Below, in pieces: positions 26,493-35,817 of a stretch of 64,000 nucleotides of DNA. Source of the DNA: Arthrobacter alpinus (GTDB lineage: Bacteria; Actinomycetota; Actinomycetes; Actinomycetales; Micrococcaceae). The stretch lies in NCBI RefSeq assembly GCF_001294625.1, contig NZ_CP012677.1:3224001-3288000 (forward strand), read 5' to 3'. How positions within the stretch are numbered: the stretch's first letter is position 1; every line of letters starts with the position of its first letter. Under the pieces are notes generated by a model. That model saw nothing but the letters and a program-made list of their open reading frames with translations, was not told where the DNA came from and searched no databases. The position numbers were made by a program, and so were the translations under genes.

Positions 26493-27626
26493 ATGGCGAC
26501 ATCAGAAGTCAGTACCGGCTCGGCACACCAAACCATCAGCCACGCCGGGAATGCGATGGTGGAATTCTTGGATGTCAGCAAGGCATACCAGTTAGCAGCG
26601 CCGGCGGTGGACCAACTGACCCTGAGCATCGAGACTGGCAAAATCACCGTTTTTGTGGGCCCGTCGGGCTGCGGCAAGACCACCTCGCTGCGCATGATCA
26701 ACCGCATGGTGGAACCCACCTCCGGAACCATCACCGTGGGCGGCCGTGATGTCAGCACCATCCCCGCCCCCGAGCTTCGCCGTTCCATGGGGTACGTGAT
26801 GCAGTCTGCCGGGCTGCTGCCGCACCGCACGGTCCTTGACAATGTGGCCACCGTGCTGCGCTTGAACAAGGTACCGCGCACCAAGGCCCACCACCGTGCC
26901 CGGGAGCTGCTGGACACTGTGGGCTTGTCCAGCGCAATGGGCAAACGCTACCCCAGCCAGCTCTCCGGCGGCCAGCAGCAGCGCGTGGGCGTTGCCCGGG
27001 CACTGGCTGCCGACCCTCCCGTGCTGCTGATGGATGAGCCCTTTTCCGCTGTGGATCCTGTGGTCCGTGCCGAGCTCCAGCAGGAGTTGTTGCGATTGCA
27101 GCGCGACCTGGCCAAGACCATCATCTTTGTCACGCACGACATCGACGAGGCAACCCTGCTTGGCGACAAAGTGGCCGTGTTTGCCACCGGCGGCCGCGTG
27201 GCTCAATACGCAGCCCCCGAGGAAATCCTGCGAGCGCCGGTGGATGACTTTGTGGCAGCTTTTGTGGGCCGGGACCGCGGGTTCCGGCACCTGTCCTTCA
27301 GCCCCGGGGATTCCGTCCCGATCCACCCCGCACCCCTGGCCTCCGGAACTGCGAGCAGCGCGGTGGGCGGTGATTCTGTCAGCTGGCGCTTGTCCGTGGA
27401 CGGCGCCGGACGGCCGCTGGGCTGGTTGGCCCAGGGCTCGGCAGTGTTGGTCCCCGGGGGTTCCCTCTTCCACGCGGGGGACCCGCTCCGCAATGCCCTG
27501 GATGCCGCTTTGTCCTCCCCCTCGGGTTTGGGCGTGGCCGTGGATGGCAGCGGGGCCGTGGCCGGGGTGGTCAAGGCGCCCGAGGTGCTGGCCGCCATCG
27601 ACGCCGCCCGTGAAAGCCGGCTCTAG
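26493..27626 (+). CDS. Compatible-solute ABC transporter ATPase (OpuCA-like)
   Basis: 377-aa glycine betaine/carnitine/choline transporter ATPase. Walker A GPSGCGKTT, signature LSGGQQQRVGVARAL and Walker B VLLMDEPFSAVDP. The C-terminal region (about 265-377) holds one degenerate CBS-like unit rather than the usual pair. ATG 26493 is preferred, with GAGGA 7 nt upstream; an in-frame ATG at 26445 is possible. The stop TAG overlaps the GTG start of the next gene. First gene of a five-gene operon. Confidence 0.93.
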   Translation: MATSEVSTGSAHQTISHAGNAMVEFLDVSKAYQLAAPAVDQLTLSIETGKITVFVGPSGCGKTTSLRMINRMVEPTSGTITVGGRDVSTIPAPELRRSMGYVMQSAGLLPHRTVLDNVATVLRLNKVPRTKAHHRARELLDTVGLSSAMGKRYPSQLSGGQQQRVGVARALAADPPVLLMDEPFSAVDPVVRAELQQELLRLQRDLAKTIIFVTHDIDEATLLGDKVAVFATGGRVAQYAAPEEILRAPVDDFVAAFVGRDRGFRHLSFSPGDSVPIHPAPLASGTASSAVGGDSVSWRLSVDGAGRPLGWLAQGSAVLVPGGSLFHAGDPLRNALDAALSSPSGLGVAVDGSGAVAGVVKAPEVLAAIDAARESRL

Positions 27627-28303
27627 TGCAGTGGTTCCTGGAAAACCGCGGACAAGTGTTCAATCTTGCCGGCTACCACCTGCTCCAGGCGGTAGTGCCG
27701 CTGGTGCTCAGCGTCGTCGTCGCCGTTCCACTGGCCCAACTTGCCAGGCTGAACAAGGTGCTGGGCGGGGCCATCCTTTCGGTGGGTTCACTGCTGTACA
27801 CCATCCCGTCGCTGGCGTTGTTTGTCATCCTGCCCACCATCTTGGGTACCAAGATCCTCGACTTCGCCAATATCATTGTGGCCTTGACCATCTACGCCGT
27901 AGCACTGCTGGTCCGCTCCACCCTGGACGCCCTGAACTCGGTGGATGACGGCGTCCGGGCGGCCGCAACCGCCATGGGGTTCAAACCGGTGCAACGGTTT
28001 TTGATCGTTGACCTGCCCTTGTCGGTGCCTGTCCTGTTTGCCGGGCTGCGCGTGATCTCGGTCAGTAACATCTCCCTGGTCACCGTTGGTGCACTGCTCG
28101 GTATCCCCAGCCTGGGATTCTTCTTCACCGACGGGCTGCAACGGAACTTCCCCACCGAGATCGTTGTGGGCATCGTGGGCACCCTGGTGTTGGCACTGCT
28201 GATGGATGTTCTCCTGGTGCTGCTGCAACGGCTCCTGACCCCGTGGCTGCGAGCCGACAAGGCCCGCACGCGCTCCGCTAGTACTACGGCGGTGCCCGCG
28301 TGA
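27626..28303 (+). CDS. Compatible-solute ABC permease (OpuCB/D-like)
   Basis: 225-aa BPD-type inner-membrane permease with about five spans and the EAA-like loop DGVRAAATAMGFKPVQRFL. The GTG start overlaps the preceding stop by one base (TAGTG); its stop overlaps the next GTG by four bases. Confidence 0.94.
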   Translation: MQWFLENRGQVFNLAGYHLLQAVVPLVLSVVVAVPLAQLARLNKVLGGAILSVGSLLYTIPSLALFVILPTILGTKILDFANIIVALTIYAVALLVRSTLDALNSVDDGVRAAATAMGFKPVQRFLIVDLPLSVPVLFAGLRVISVSNISLVTVGALLGIPSLGFFFTDGLQRNFPTEIVVGIVGTLVLALLMDVLLVLLQRLLTPWLRADKARTRSASTTAVPA

Positions 28304-29058
28304 GCCTGCCGCGCACCGCGCTCCCCGCCACCACCTATACGAGTTCAAGCCCGTTCAGCCAAGGCTGGCAATGGCTCACCGACCCGACAAATTGGCAAGG
28401 TCCCGCCGGTATTCCCGTTCGGATTTTCGAACACCTAGGCTACTCCGGCCTGACACTGCTGATCTCCGTGGCCATTGCCGTGCCCATCGGACTGTACGTG
28501 GGGCACACCGGCCGCGGACGCGTCGTCGTGGTTTCCTTGGCGGGCATGCTGCGAGCCCTGCCAACCCTGGGCATCATGACCCTCTTTGCGTTGATCGCCA
28601 CGTCAACACTGTCGCTCATGCCCGCCATCTGGTCACTGGTGCTGCTTGCGGTGCCGCCAATCCTGACGGGCACCTACGCGGGGATTGCCGCCGTTGACCG
28701 CGAGATTGTGGATGCCGCGCGCGGGGTGGGCATGACCGAACGCCAGCTGCTGTTCCGCGTGGAGGTCCCCAACGGGCTGGCGGTCATGCTGGGCGGATTC
28801 CGTTCCGCGGTGCTGCAGGTCATTGCTACTGTGGCCGTGGTCGCCTTCATCAGCTTAGGCGGGCTGGGCAGGTACATCATTGATGGATTGGCGGTGCAGG
28901 ACTACGGTCAAGTACTAGGCGGCGCTGTGATCATCGCAGCCGTGGCGATTGTGATTGACGGCCTGCTAGCGTTGCTGCAACGCGTGGTGGTTTCACCTGG
29001 CTTGAAAGAACCCTCGATTTCTGAAATTGCACTTAATTCCACAGGAGGAAACCCATGA
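28300..29058 (+). CDS. Compatible-solute ABC permease (OpuCD/B-like)
   Basis: 252-aa second permease with the loop EIVDAARGVGMTERQLLF and the strongly conserved VAFISLGGLGRYIIDGL. GTG 28300 overlaps the upstream TGA (GTGA). It ends in an ATGA overlap with the binding-protein gene. Confidence 0.94.
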   Translation: MSLPRTALPATTYTSSSPFSQGWQWLTDPTNWQGPAGIPVRIFEHLGYSGLTLLISVAIAVPIGLYVGHTGRGRVVVVSLAGMLRALPTLGIMTLFALIATSTLSLMPAIWSLVLLAVPPILTGTYAGIAAVDREIVDAARGVGMTERQLLFRVEVPNGLAVMLGGFRSAVLQVIATVAVVAFISLGGLGRYIIDGLAVQDYGQVLGGAVIIAAVAIVIDGLLALLQRVVVSPGLKEPSISEIALNSTGGNP

Positions 29059-29999
29059 ACAACACTTCCCTTACCACCCGTCGCACGTTTATTGGTGCCG
29101 CCGCGGGTCTGTCGGTGCTACTGGCCGTAACCGCTTGCAGCGGCAGTAACCCGCTGAGCAGTGACTCCTCAAGTGCCGCCAGTGGCGGGCCCGTGGTGGT
29201 GGGCTCGGCCAACTTCCCCGAAAACGCCATCATCGCCGAGATTTATGCCGGGGCCCTGAACGCCGCCGGGGTCACCTCCACCACCAAGCTCAACATTGGC
29301 GCCCGCGAGGTGTATATCAAGGCCATCAAGGACGGCTCGGTGGACGTTGTGCCCGACTACAGCGGGAACCTGCTCGGATTTGTGGACCCCACCAACACGG
29401 TGACCGACCCCGAAGGTATTGTGGCTGCCTTGCCGGCCAAACTGCCCGCTGGCCTGGCCGTGTTGAATGCTTCCTCGGCGGAGGACAAGGACGCCATGGT
29501 GGTCACGGCGGGGACCGCTGCGAAGTACGGGAACCTGAAAACCATTGAGGACCTGGCGAAGGTCTGCGACCAGCTGACGCTAGGCGCCCCGCCCGAGTTC
29601 AAGACCCGCCCCTACGGGCTTCCCGGTCTGGCCAAGATTTACAACTGCGTGCCTAAGGCGTTCACCCCCGTCAGCGACGGCGGAGGACCGCTGACTGTCA
29701 AGGCGCTGCTAAACGATGAGATCCAGGTGGCGGACATCTTCACCACCTCCCCAGCCATCCCGGCCAACAACCTGGTGGTGCTAGAAGATCCCCTGCACAA
29801 CTGGCTGGCCCAGCAGGTCCTCCCCCTAGTCAAGACCGAGCGCATCAACGATGCGGCGAAGACCGCGCTGAACGACGTTTCAGCAAAGCTGACCACCGCG
29901 GACCTGATCTCCCTGCGCGACCAGGTGGAGGGAGATCAGAAGATGGATCCCAAGGTTGCCGCCACCGCGTGGCTGAAGGATAAGGGCATCACCAACTAG
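29055..29999 (+). CDS. Compatible-solute-binding lipoprotein (OpuCC-like)
   Basis: 314-aa substrate-binding lipoprotein, PF04069 (OpuAC) family. Signal with TTRRTFIGAA and lipobox AVTAC, lipidated Cys28. The mature start SANFPENAIIAEIYAGAL is typical of glycine-betaine/quaternary amine binders. ATG 29055 has AGGAGG 6 nt upstream and overlaps the preceding TGA. Confidence 0.94.
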   Translation: MNNTSLTTRRTFIGAAAGLSVLLAVTACSGSNPLSSDSSSAASGGPVVVGSANFPENAIIAEIYAGALNAAGVTSTTKLNIGAREVYIKAIKDGSVDVVPDYSGNLLGFVDPTNTVTDPEGIVAALPAKLPAGLAVLNASSAEDKDAMVVTAGTAAKYGNLKTIEDLAKVCDQLTLGAPPEFKTRPYGLPGLAKIYNCVPKAFTPVSDGGGPLTVKALLNDEIQVADIFTTSPAIPANNLVVLEDPLHNWLAQQVLPLVKTERINDAAKTALNDVSAKLTTADLISLRDQVEGDQKMDPKVAATAWLKDKGITN

Positions 30000-30008
30000 G
30001 GAGTTCCC

Positions 30009-31415
30009 ATGGATAGCGGCATTGAAACCGTTGACGTTATTGTGGTTGGCATGGGGCCCGGTGGGGAGGCGGTGGCCGGGGAACTGGCCGACGCCGGGCT
30101 GAAGGTGGTGGGCGTGGAGGCCCGCTTGGTGGGCGGCGAGTGCCCCTACTATGGCTGTATTCCGTCCAAGATGATGATTCGGGCCGCCAACGTTTTGGCG
30201 GAGGCCCGCCGGATCCAGGAATTGGCCGGAAGCGTCAGCGTCGTCCCCGACTTTTCCTTGGTTGCCCGGCGCATCCGGGCGGAGGCAACCGACGACTGGG
30301 ATGACACCGTCGCCGCCAAACGCTTCACGGACAAGGGCGGGCTGCTGGTGCGCGGCACGGGACGGCTCAGTGGACCGCGTCAGGTCACCGTTCGCCGCAG
30401 TGACGGAGGTGAGAGCATCTTCGCGGCCCGCCGCGCCGTGGTGCTCAACCCTGGCACCAACCCCGCCGTGCCGCCCGTTCCGGGGCTGACCGGAACCCCC
30501 TTTTGGACTAACCGTGAGGCCATGGCGACCACGGCGGCCCCGGCGTCGTTGGCCATCATCGGCGGCGGTCCCATCGGTGCGGAGTTGGCGCAGATGTTTG
30601 CCCGCTTCGGCACCCATGTCACCGTGGTGGTGCGCGGGCCGGTACTGCTTCCCCGTGAGGAACCGGAGGCCTCGGCGCTGCTCGCCGAGGTGTTTGACAG
30701 CGAAGGGATCAGGGTCCTCTTCAACACCAACGTCACCGGCGTGCGGCACTCCGACGCCGGTTTCAGCCTGGAGCTTTCCGACCCAGGGACACCGGAGCTT
30801 GTTGCGGAGCGGCTTCTGGTCGCGACGGGGCGCGCCACCACCTTGGATGCTCTGAAACTGGAACAAGCGGGCATCGACTGGGACGGGAAGATACCCCCGG
30901 CCGTTGATGGGCAGCTGCAACTCACGGACGGGCTGTATCTGATTGGCGACGCGGTGGGTGCCGGGGCGTTTACGCACATGTCCATGTACCAGGCGAACAT
31001 TGTGGCCGGACACATCCTGGGCCCGGGCATTGTGGGCGGGGACCGGGGAACCACCGCATCCCATGCGGTACCCCGGGTGACCTTCACGGACCCGGAGATC
31101 GGGTCCGTGGGGCTGAGCGAGCACCAGGCCCGGGCCGCCGGCCTGGAGATCAGGGTGGGGATCACCTTGCTGGCGGACTCCACGCGCGGTTGGATCCACA
31201 AGGCCGGCAACCAGGGCTTCATCAAGGTGGTCGAGGACGCCGGATCCGGGGTCCTCGTGGGGGCATCATCGGTGGGTCCCTGCGGCGGTGAGGTGCTCTC
31301 GCTGCTGGCCCTAGCCGTTCACGCGCGCGTCCCCGTGTCCACCTTGAAAACCATGATCTACGCCTACCCCACGTTCCACCGGGCCATCGAATCGGACCTG
31401 GCATCACTCCACTAA
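30009..31415 (+). CDS. FAD-dependent disulfide oxidoreductase family protein
   Basis: 468-aa class I pyridine nucleotide-disulfide oxidoreductase, related to lipoamide dehydrogenase and mercuric reductase. FAD-binding GMGPGGEAVAGELA, redox motif GGECPYYGCIPSK (C45 and C50), NAD(P)-binding IGGGPIGAELAQMF and second FAD motif LYLIGDAVG. The C-terminal catalytic dyad reads AYPTFHRAIE, not the HPT-E of true lipoamide dehydrogenases. It begins 9 nt after the binding-protein stop with AGGGAG upstream, so it is the last gene of the transport operon. Substrate unknown. Confidence 0.9.
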   Translation: MDSGIETVDVIVVGMGPGGEAVAGELADAGLKVVGVEARLVGGECPYYGCIPSKMMIRAANVLAEARRIQELAGSVSVVPDFSLVARRIRAEATDDWDDTVAAKRFTDKGGLLVRGTGRLSGPRQVTVRRSDGGESIFAARRAVVLNPGTNPAVPPVPGLTGTPFWTNREAMATTAAPASLAIIGGGPIGAELAQMFARFGTHVTVVVRGPVLLPREEPEASALLAEVFDSEGIRVLFNTNVTGVRHSDAGFSLELSDPGTPELVAERLLVATGRATTLDALKLEQAGIDWDGKIPPAVDGQLQLTDGLYLIGDAVGAGAFTHMSMYQANIVAGHILGPGIVGGDRGTTASHAVPRVTFTDPEIGSVGLSEHQARAAGLEIRVGITLLADSTRGWIHKAGNQGFIKVVEDAGSGVLVGASSVGPCGGEVLSLLALAVHARVPVSTLKTMIYAYPTFHRAIESDLASLH

Positions 31416-31416
31416 C

Positions 31417-31492
31417 CGTTGAGGGGACACATCACCCCCCCAATCACAAGGGTCTCCTTAGGCTTCGGTGGGGGTGATGTGTCCCCTCAACG
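31417..31492. terminator. Bidirectional terminator hairpin
   Basis: Perfect 23-bp arms, 31417-31439 and 31470-31492, with a 30-nt loop. It lies exactly between the convergent oxidoreductase and serine hydrolase genes. Confidence 0.85.
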
Positions 31493-31498
31493 AGAGGG

Positions 31499-32599
31499 TT
31501 AGGCAGCCAGGATGGCCCTGCGCACGGCCGCACTTAGCTGCATGCCGCGCCCGGCCGTGCCGCCTTCCTCATTCCAGGCCGGCACGTAGCCGAAGCCGAC
31601 CCCATACAGGGGATCGGCAAATCCCAGGGCGGCATTGGCGCCGTCGTGCCCGAACGCCTGAGCACTGCCAAAGTCCATCCGGGGGTGGGCCTTCATGAAG
31701 GTCAGGGCAAAGGCTCCGGTGTCGCAGAAAACCCTGTCCAGGCCCCAGACCTGCTCCTGGCTCATAGTCGCAACGGTTTCCGGGCTTAGATAGGCCGGCA
31801 CACCCTCCACCCCCGTGATGGCACCGGCATAGACGCGGGCTAAGCCGTCGGCGGAGCCCACCCCGGCGCCGCTGCAGCTGCCGGCCGCGCGAACGCTGCG
31901 CAGATTGGGCAGTTCCAACAGATTCCCCGCCTGGACGTTGCCCGAAACCCCTGCCAGGGAGCCCGGGTCTAGGAACCCTGGCATGGCCTGTTCGGCAAAG
32001 CGGACAGGGCGGAAGCGCGGCTCCAGGGACTCGGGCAGGCCAAGGAACATGTCGGCGGCGTAGGGGAGGCGGATCCGCCGATCGTACACGTCCTGCAAAC
32101 GCTCTCCGATGACCCGGTGGCACAGCTCCTCCAGGAACACGCCCATGGTCAGCGCGTGGTAGCCAAAGGTGCCGCTGCCTGGACGCCACAGCGGGGCCAT
32201 GTCGGCCAGCCGCTGCGCCACGGCGGGGAGGTCGTTATAGTCCTCCATGGCGAAGCCACCCTGCACACCCACCAGACCCCCTTGGTGCGACAACAACTGG
32301 CGCACGGTGATGGCGCCCTTGCCCTGGCGGGCAAACTCCGGCCAGTACGTGGCCACGGTGTCGTCCACGTCAATGAGCCCGTCCTGCACCAACAGACTGA
32401 ACGCGAGGGCAGCCACGCCCTTGGAACAGGAAAACACGCCCGTCACCGAGTCCGCGGCCGAATCCGGCCCGCCCACCAGCTCCACCACCTTCTCCCCGTG
32501 GCGGTAGACCGCCAGCTGCGCGCTATAGCCGGGATCGGCGTCGAGCATGGAATCAAAAAGCTCACGGACACTGGCAAACTGTTCGGCTGCAAAGTTCAT
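31499..32599 (-). CDS. Serine hydrolase, beta-lactamase fold (EstB-like)
   Basis: 366-aa class C beta-lactamase-related esterase. The Ser-x-x-Lys motif is SCSK at residues 57-60, the Tyr position is near FGYHALTMGVFLEEL, and a late HDGAN takes the place of the KTG box, as in EstB-type esterases. There is no signal peptide, so a cytoplasmic esterase is more likely than a penicillinase. It is divergent from the alpha-mannosidase gene. Confidence 0.92.
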   Translation of the reverse strand: MNFAAEQFASVRELFDSMLDADPGYSAQLAVYRHGEKVVELVGGPDSAADSVTGVFSCSKGVAALAFSLLVQDGLIDVDDTVATYWPEFARQGKGAITVRQLLSHQGGLVGVQGGFAMEDYNDLPAVAQRLADMAPLWRPGSGTFGYHALTMGVFLEELCHRVIGERLQDVYDRRIRLPYAADMFLGLPESLEPRFRPVRFAEQAMPGFLDPGSLAGVSGNVQAGNLLELPNLRSVRAAGSCSGAGVGSADGLARVYAGAITGVEGVPAYLSPETVATMSQEQVWGLDRVFCDTGAFALTFMKAHPRMDFGSAQAFGHDGANAALGFADPLYGVGFGYVPAWNEEGGTAGRGMQLSAAVRRAILAA

Positions 32600-32724
32600 A
32601 AGACCACTTTAGGGAACAAGCGCCTCCAAGGGGATCTGTGACGGCGACGCAAGCCGGTTAGGCTTTCCCTCAACAGAAGAAAACCCCCGCGAACCCCAGC
32701 CCTCCCGTGGAAGGTCAGCCCCTC

Positions 32725-35700
32725 ATGCATGACAAGCAAAGCTTGATTGAAAACCGGCTCAAACGAGTGCTGGTAGAGCGGATCGCCCCTGCCATCCACA
32801 CACCCCTCGCTCCACTGAAGCTCACCGCCTGGCATGTGCAGGGCGGGCAGGGCGAACCCGTGGCACCCGCAATAGCCCTGGCCGGCGACGAACGCTATGA
32901 GCCCTTCAGCGTTGGTCAGCAATGGGGGCCCGCGTGGGGCACCAGCTGGATCCGCCTCACGGGCACGGTTCCGCCCGAGGCGCGCGGGCACAAGGTGGAG
33001 CTGGTGGTGGACCTTGGTTTCAGCCAGTCCTGGCCGGGCTTCCAGGCCGAAGGCCTGGTTTACCGCCCCGACGGCACGGCCGTGAAGGCCCTGAACCCGC
33101 TCAACACCTGGGTTCTTGTGTCGCAGAAGGCGCAGGGCCGGGAGGAAATTGAGCTGTACGTGGAGGCGGCCGCGAACCCGTTTGTGTTCACCGACAACCC
33201 CTTCCTCCCCACTCAGCTGGGCGAGAAGTTCACGGCCGGGGAGGCCCCGCGCTACACCATGGCCCGCGCAGACATCAACATTTTCAACACCGAGGTGTGG
33301 GAGCTGGTGCAGGACCTTGAAGTGCTGGAGCAGCTGGCAGCGGAGCTGGATCCGGGCAATCCGCGCCGCTGGGACATCCTGTACGCCGTGGAACGCGCGC
33401 TCGACGCCGTCTGCCTCACCGACATACCCGGAACCGCCGCCGCGGGGCGGGCCGAACTGGCGCACGTGCTGGCCCAACCGGCCAATGCCAGTGCACACCA
33501 AATCACGGCCATTGGCCACGCGCACATCGACTCGGCCTGGCTATGGCCGGTGCGCGAGACGGTGCGCAAGGTGGCCCGCACCACCTCCAACGTGGTGAAT
33601 TTGCTGGCCGAAAACCCCGAGTTCCAGTTCGTCATGTCCTCAGCCCAACAGTACGAATGGCTCAAGGAGCAGCGCCCCGAGGTGTTCGCGCGAGTCAAGG
33701 AGGCCGTGGCGGCGGGCCGGTTCATCCCGGTGGGGGGCATGTGGGTGGAATCGGACACCAACATGGTGGGCTCGGAGGCTATGGCCCGGCAATTCAGCTA
33801 CGGGCAGCGCTTTTTCCGTGAGAATTTCGGCATGCAGTGCCAGGAGGTGTGGTTGCCGGATTCCTTTGGCTACTCCGCCGCGCTGCCGCAGATCGTCAAG
33901 CAGGCAGGCGCCAAGTGGTTCCTGACCCAGAAGATCTCCTGGAACACGGTGAACAAGTTCCCGCACCACACTTTCAACTGGGAGGGGATTGACGGCACGC
34001 GCGTATTTACGCACTTCCCGCCGGTCGACACGTATAACTCCCAGCTCGCCGGTGCGGAGCTGGCGCACGCCGTGCGGAACTTCCGAGATAAGGGCGCGGC
34101 GAAGAATTCGCTGGTGCCCTTTGGCTGGGGCGACGGCGGCGGCGGGCCCACGCGCGAGATGCTCGCTCGGGCCAAGCGAACCAAGAACCTGGAGGGATCC
34201 CCGCAGGTCACGATCCAAAGCCCGGCCGAGTTCTTCACCGCGGCCGAGGCCGAATACCCCAACGCACCTGTGTGGAAGGGCGAGCTGTACCTTGAGCTGC
34301 ACCGCGGCACCTACACCTCCCAGGCCCTGACCAAGCAGGGCAACCGCCGCAGCGAGCACCTGCTGCGAGAGGCCGAGCTGTGGTGCGCCACGGCCGCAGC
34401 ACGGGGGCTCATCAACTACCCGTACGACGAGCTGGAGCGGATCTGGAAGCTGGTGCTGCTGAACCAGTTCCACGACATCCTCCCCGGCTCCTCCATCGCC
34501 TGGGTGCACCGCGAGGCAGCGGAACAGTATGCCCGGATTGCCGCGGACCTGGAGGAGATCATCAGCGCGGCGCTGCTCGCGCTGGCGCCGTGGGTCCAGC
34601 CGCTCGACCCCGGTACGGAGCAGGATTTCGCGAGCTCCACGCTCTTCAACGCCTCCCCCTACCCGCGCCGCGGCATCGCCCCGCTCAGCGCGGGCGTCGC
34701 TGCGCCACACGCCACTAAGGTGACGGTGGAACGTGACGGTGCCGACGTCGTCGTACACAACGGGCTCATCACCGTGCGCTTTGGGGCGGACGGGGTCATC
34801 TCCTCCATCCTGGATGTGGGGGCGGACCGCGAGCTGGTGCCGGCCGGGCAGGGCGCCAACCTGCTGCAGTTGCACGCGGACTTCCCGAACATGTGGGACG
34901 CGTGGGACATTGACGAGTTCTATAAGAACACCGTCACGGACCTCCGGGAACTGGACTCGATGGATGTCACCATGCTGGGCAACCAGCCCGAAATCACCAT
35001 TAAACGTACATTCCGGAAGTCGCATATAACCCAGCGTGTGCGTATTTCCCCGGATTCGAAGGTGATCACCGTCTACAACGACGTCGACTGGCGCGAGCAG
35101 GAGACGCTACTCAAGGCCGCCTTCCCCCTCGATGTGCATGCCGACCATGCCCGTTTTGAGACCCAATACGGGCACATCCAGCGTGCAACGCACGAGAACA
35201 CGTCCTGGGACAACGCCCGTTTTGAGGTGTGCGCGCACCGTTGGGTGCATGTGGGCGAGCCCGGTTTCGGTGCGGCCGTCATCAACGATTCCACCTACGG
35301 ACATGATGTCTCCCGCCACCCCGGCAGCAACGGCTCCAGCTTCACCACGGTGCGGCTGTCACTGCTGCGAGGCCCGCGCTTCCCCGATCCCCAGACGGAC
35401 CAGGGTCACCATTGCTTCACATACGGTTTGGTGGTGGGCGCCGAGGTGAAGGACGCCGTGTCCGCCGGTTATGCCGTGAACCTGCCGTGGCGGGGTGTGC
35501 CGGCCGGTGGGTCCGCTGTCGAACCGCTCGTCAGCACGGATTCACAGGCCGCCCTGATTGAGGCGGTCAAGCTAGCGGATGACCGCAGCGGCGATGTGAT
35601 CGTCCGCCTGTACGAGCCGCTCGGCGCGAGGGCCTCGGTGACGCTTTCGGCGTCGTTCGCCGTGGCTGCCGTGGCGGAGAACAACCTGCTTGAGCAGCCG

Positions 35701-35817
35701 TACGACGCCGGGGCCCTCACCGTGGGTGCCGCGGACGACGCCGGCAACCGGCAGATCCGACTCACCCTGCGTCCCTTCCAGATCCTGACCTTGCGCTTGC
35801 AGAAAGGCAGCAAATGA
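32725..35817 (+). CDS. Alpha-mannosidase, GH38
   Basis: 1030-aa glycoside hydrolase family 38 enzyme, no signal peptide, so probably acting on imported mannosides in the cytoplasm. Zinc ligands HAHID (H265, D269), nucleophile Asp379 in LPDSFGY, and a further zinc His583 in NQFHDILPGSS. The beta-sandwich C-terminal domains are complete. ATG 32725 is chosen; an in-frame GTG at 32707 is possible. Its TGA overlaps the ATG of the following GH5-like gene (ATGA). Confidence 0.94.
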   Translation: MHDKQSLIENRLKRVLVERIAPAIHTPLAPLKLTAWHVQGGQGEPVAPAIALAGDERYEPFSVGQQWGPAWGTSWIRLTGTVPPEARGHKVELVVDLGFSQSWPGFQAEGLVYRPDGTAVKALNPLNTWVLVSQKAQGREEIELYVEAAANPFVFTDNPFLPTQLGEKFTAGEAPRYTMARADINIFNTEVWELVQDLEVLEQLAAELDPGNPRRWDILYAVERALDAVCLTDIPGTAAAGRAELAHVLAQPANASAHQITAIGHAHIDSAWLWPVRETVRKVARTTSNVVNLLAENPEFQFVMSSAQQYEWLKEQRPEVFARVKEAVAAGRFIPVGGMWVESDTNMVGSEAMARQFSYGQRFFRENFGMQCQEVWLPDSFGYSAALPQIVKQAGAKWFLTQKISWNTVNKFPHHTFNWEGIDGTRVFTHFPPVDTYNSQLAGAELAHAVRNFRDKGAAKNSLVPFGWGDGGGGPTREMLARAKRTKNLEGSPQVTIQSPAEFFTAAEAEYPNAPVWKGELYLELHRGTYTSQALTKQGNRRSEHLLREAELWCATAAARGLINYPYDELERIWKLVLLNQFHDILPGSSIAWVHREAAEQYARIAADLEEIISAALLALAPWVQPLDPGTEQDFASSTLFNASPYPRRGIAPLSAGVAAPHATKVTVERDGADVVVHNGLITVRFGADGVISSILDVGADRELVPAGQGANLLQLHADFPNMWDAWDIDEFYKNTVTDLRELDSMDVTMLGNQPEITIKRTFRKSHITQRVRISPDSKVITVYNDVDWREQETLLKAAFPLDVHADHARFETQYGHIQRATHENTSWDNARFEVCAHRWVHVGEPGFGAAVINDSTYGHDVSRHPGSNGSSFTTVRLSLLRGPRFPDPQTDQGHHCFTYGLVVGAEVKDAVSAGYAVNLPWRGVPAGGSAVEPLVSTDSQAALIEAVKLADDRSGDVIVRLYEPLGARASVTLSASFAVAAVAENNLLEQPYDAGALTVGAADDAGNRQIRLTLRPFQILTLRLQKGSK

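Noticed and set aside
29880..31199. Long minus-strand open frame (439 codons)
   Set aside because: Entirely antisense to the flavin disulfide oxidoreductase; composition (His, Gly, Arg rich) is that of a shadow of GC-rich coding.
33640..35025. Long minus-strand open frame (461 codons)
   Set aside because: Antisense to the GH38 gene, which has all family motifs.
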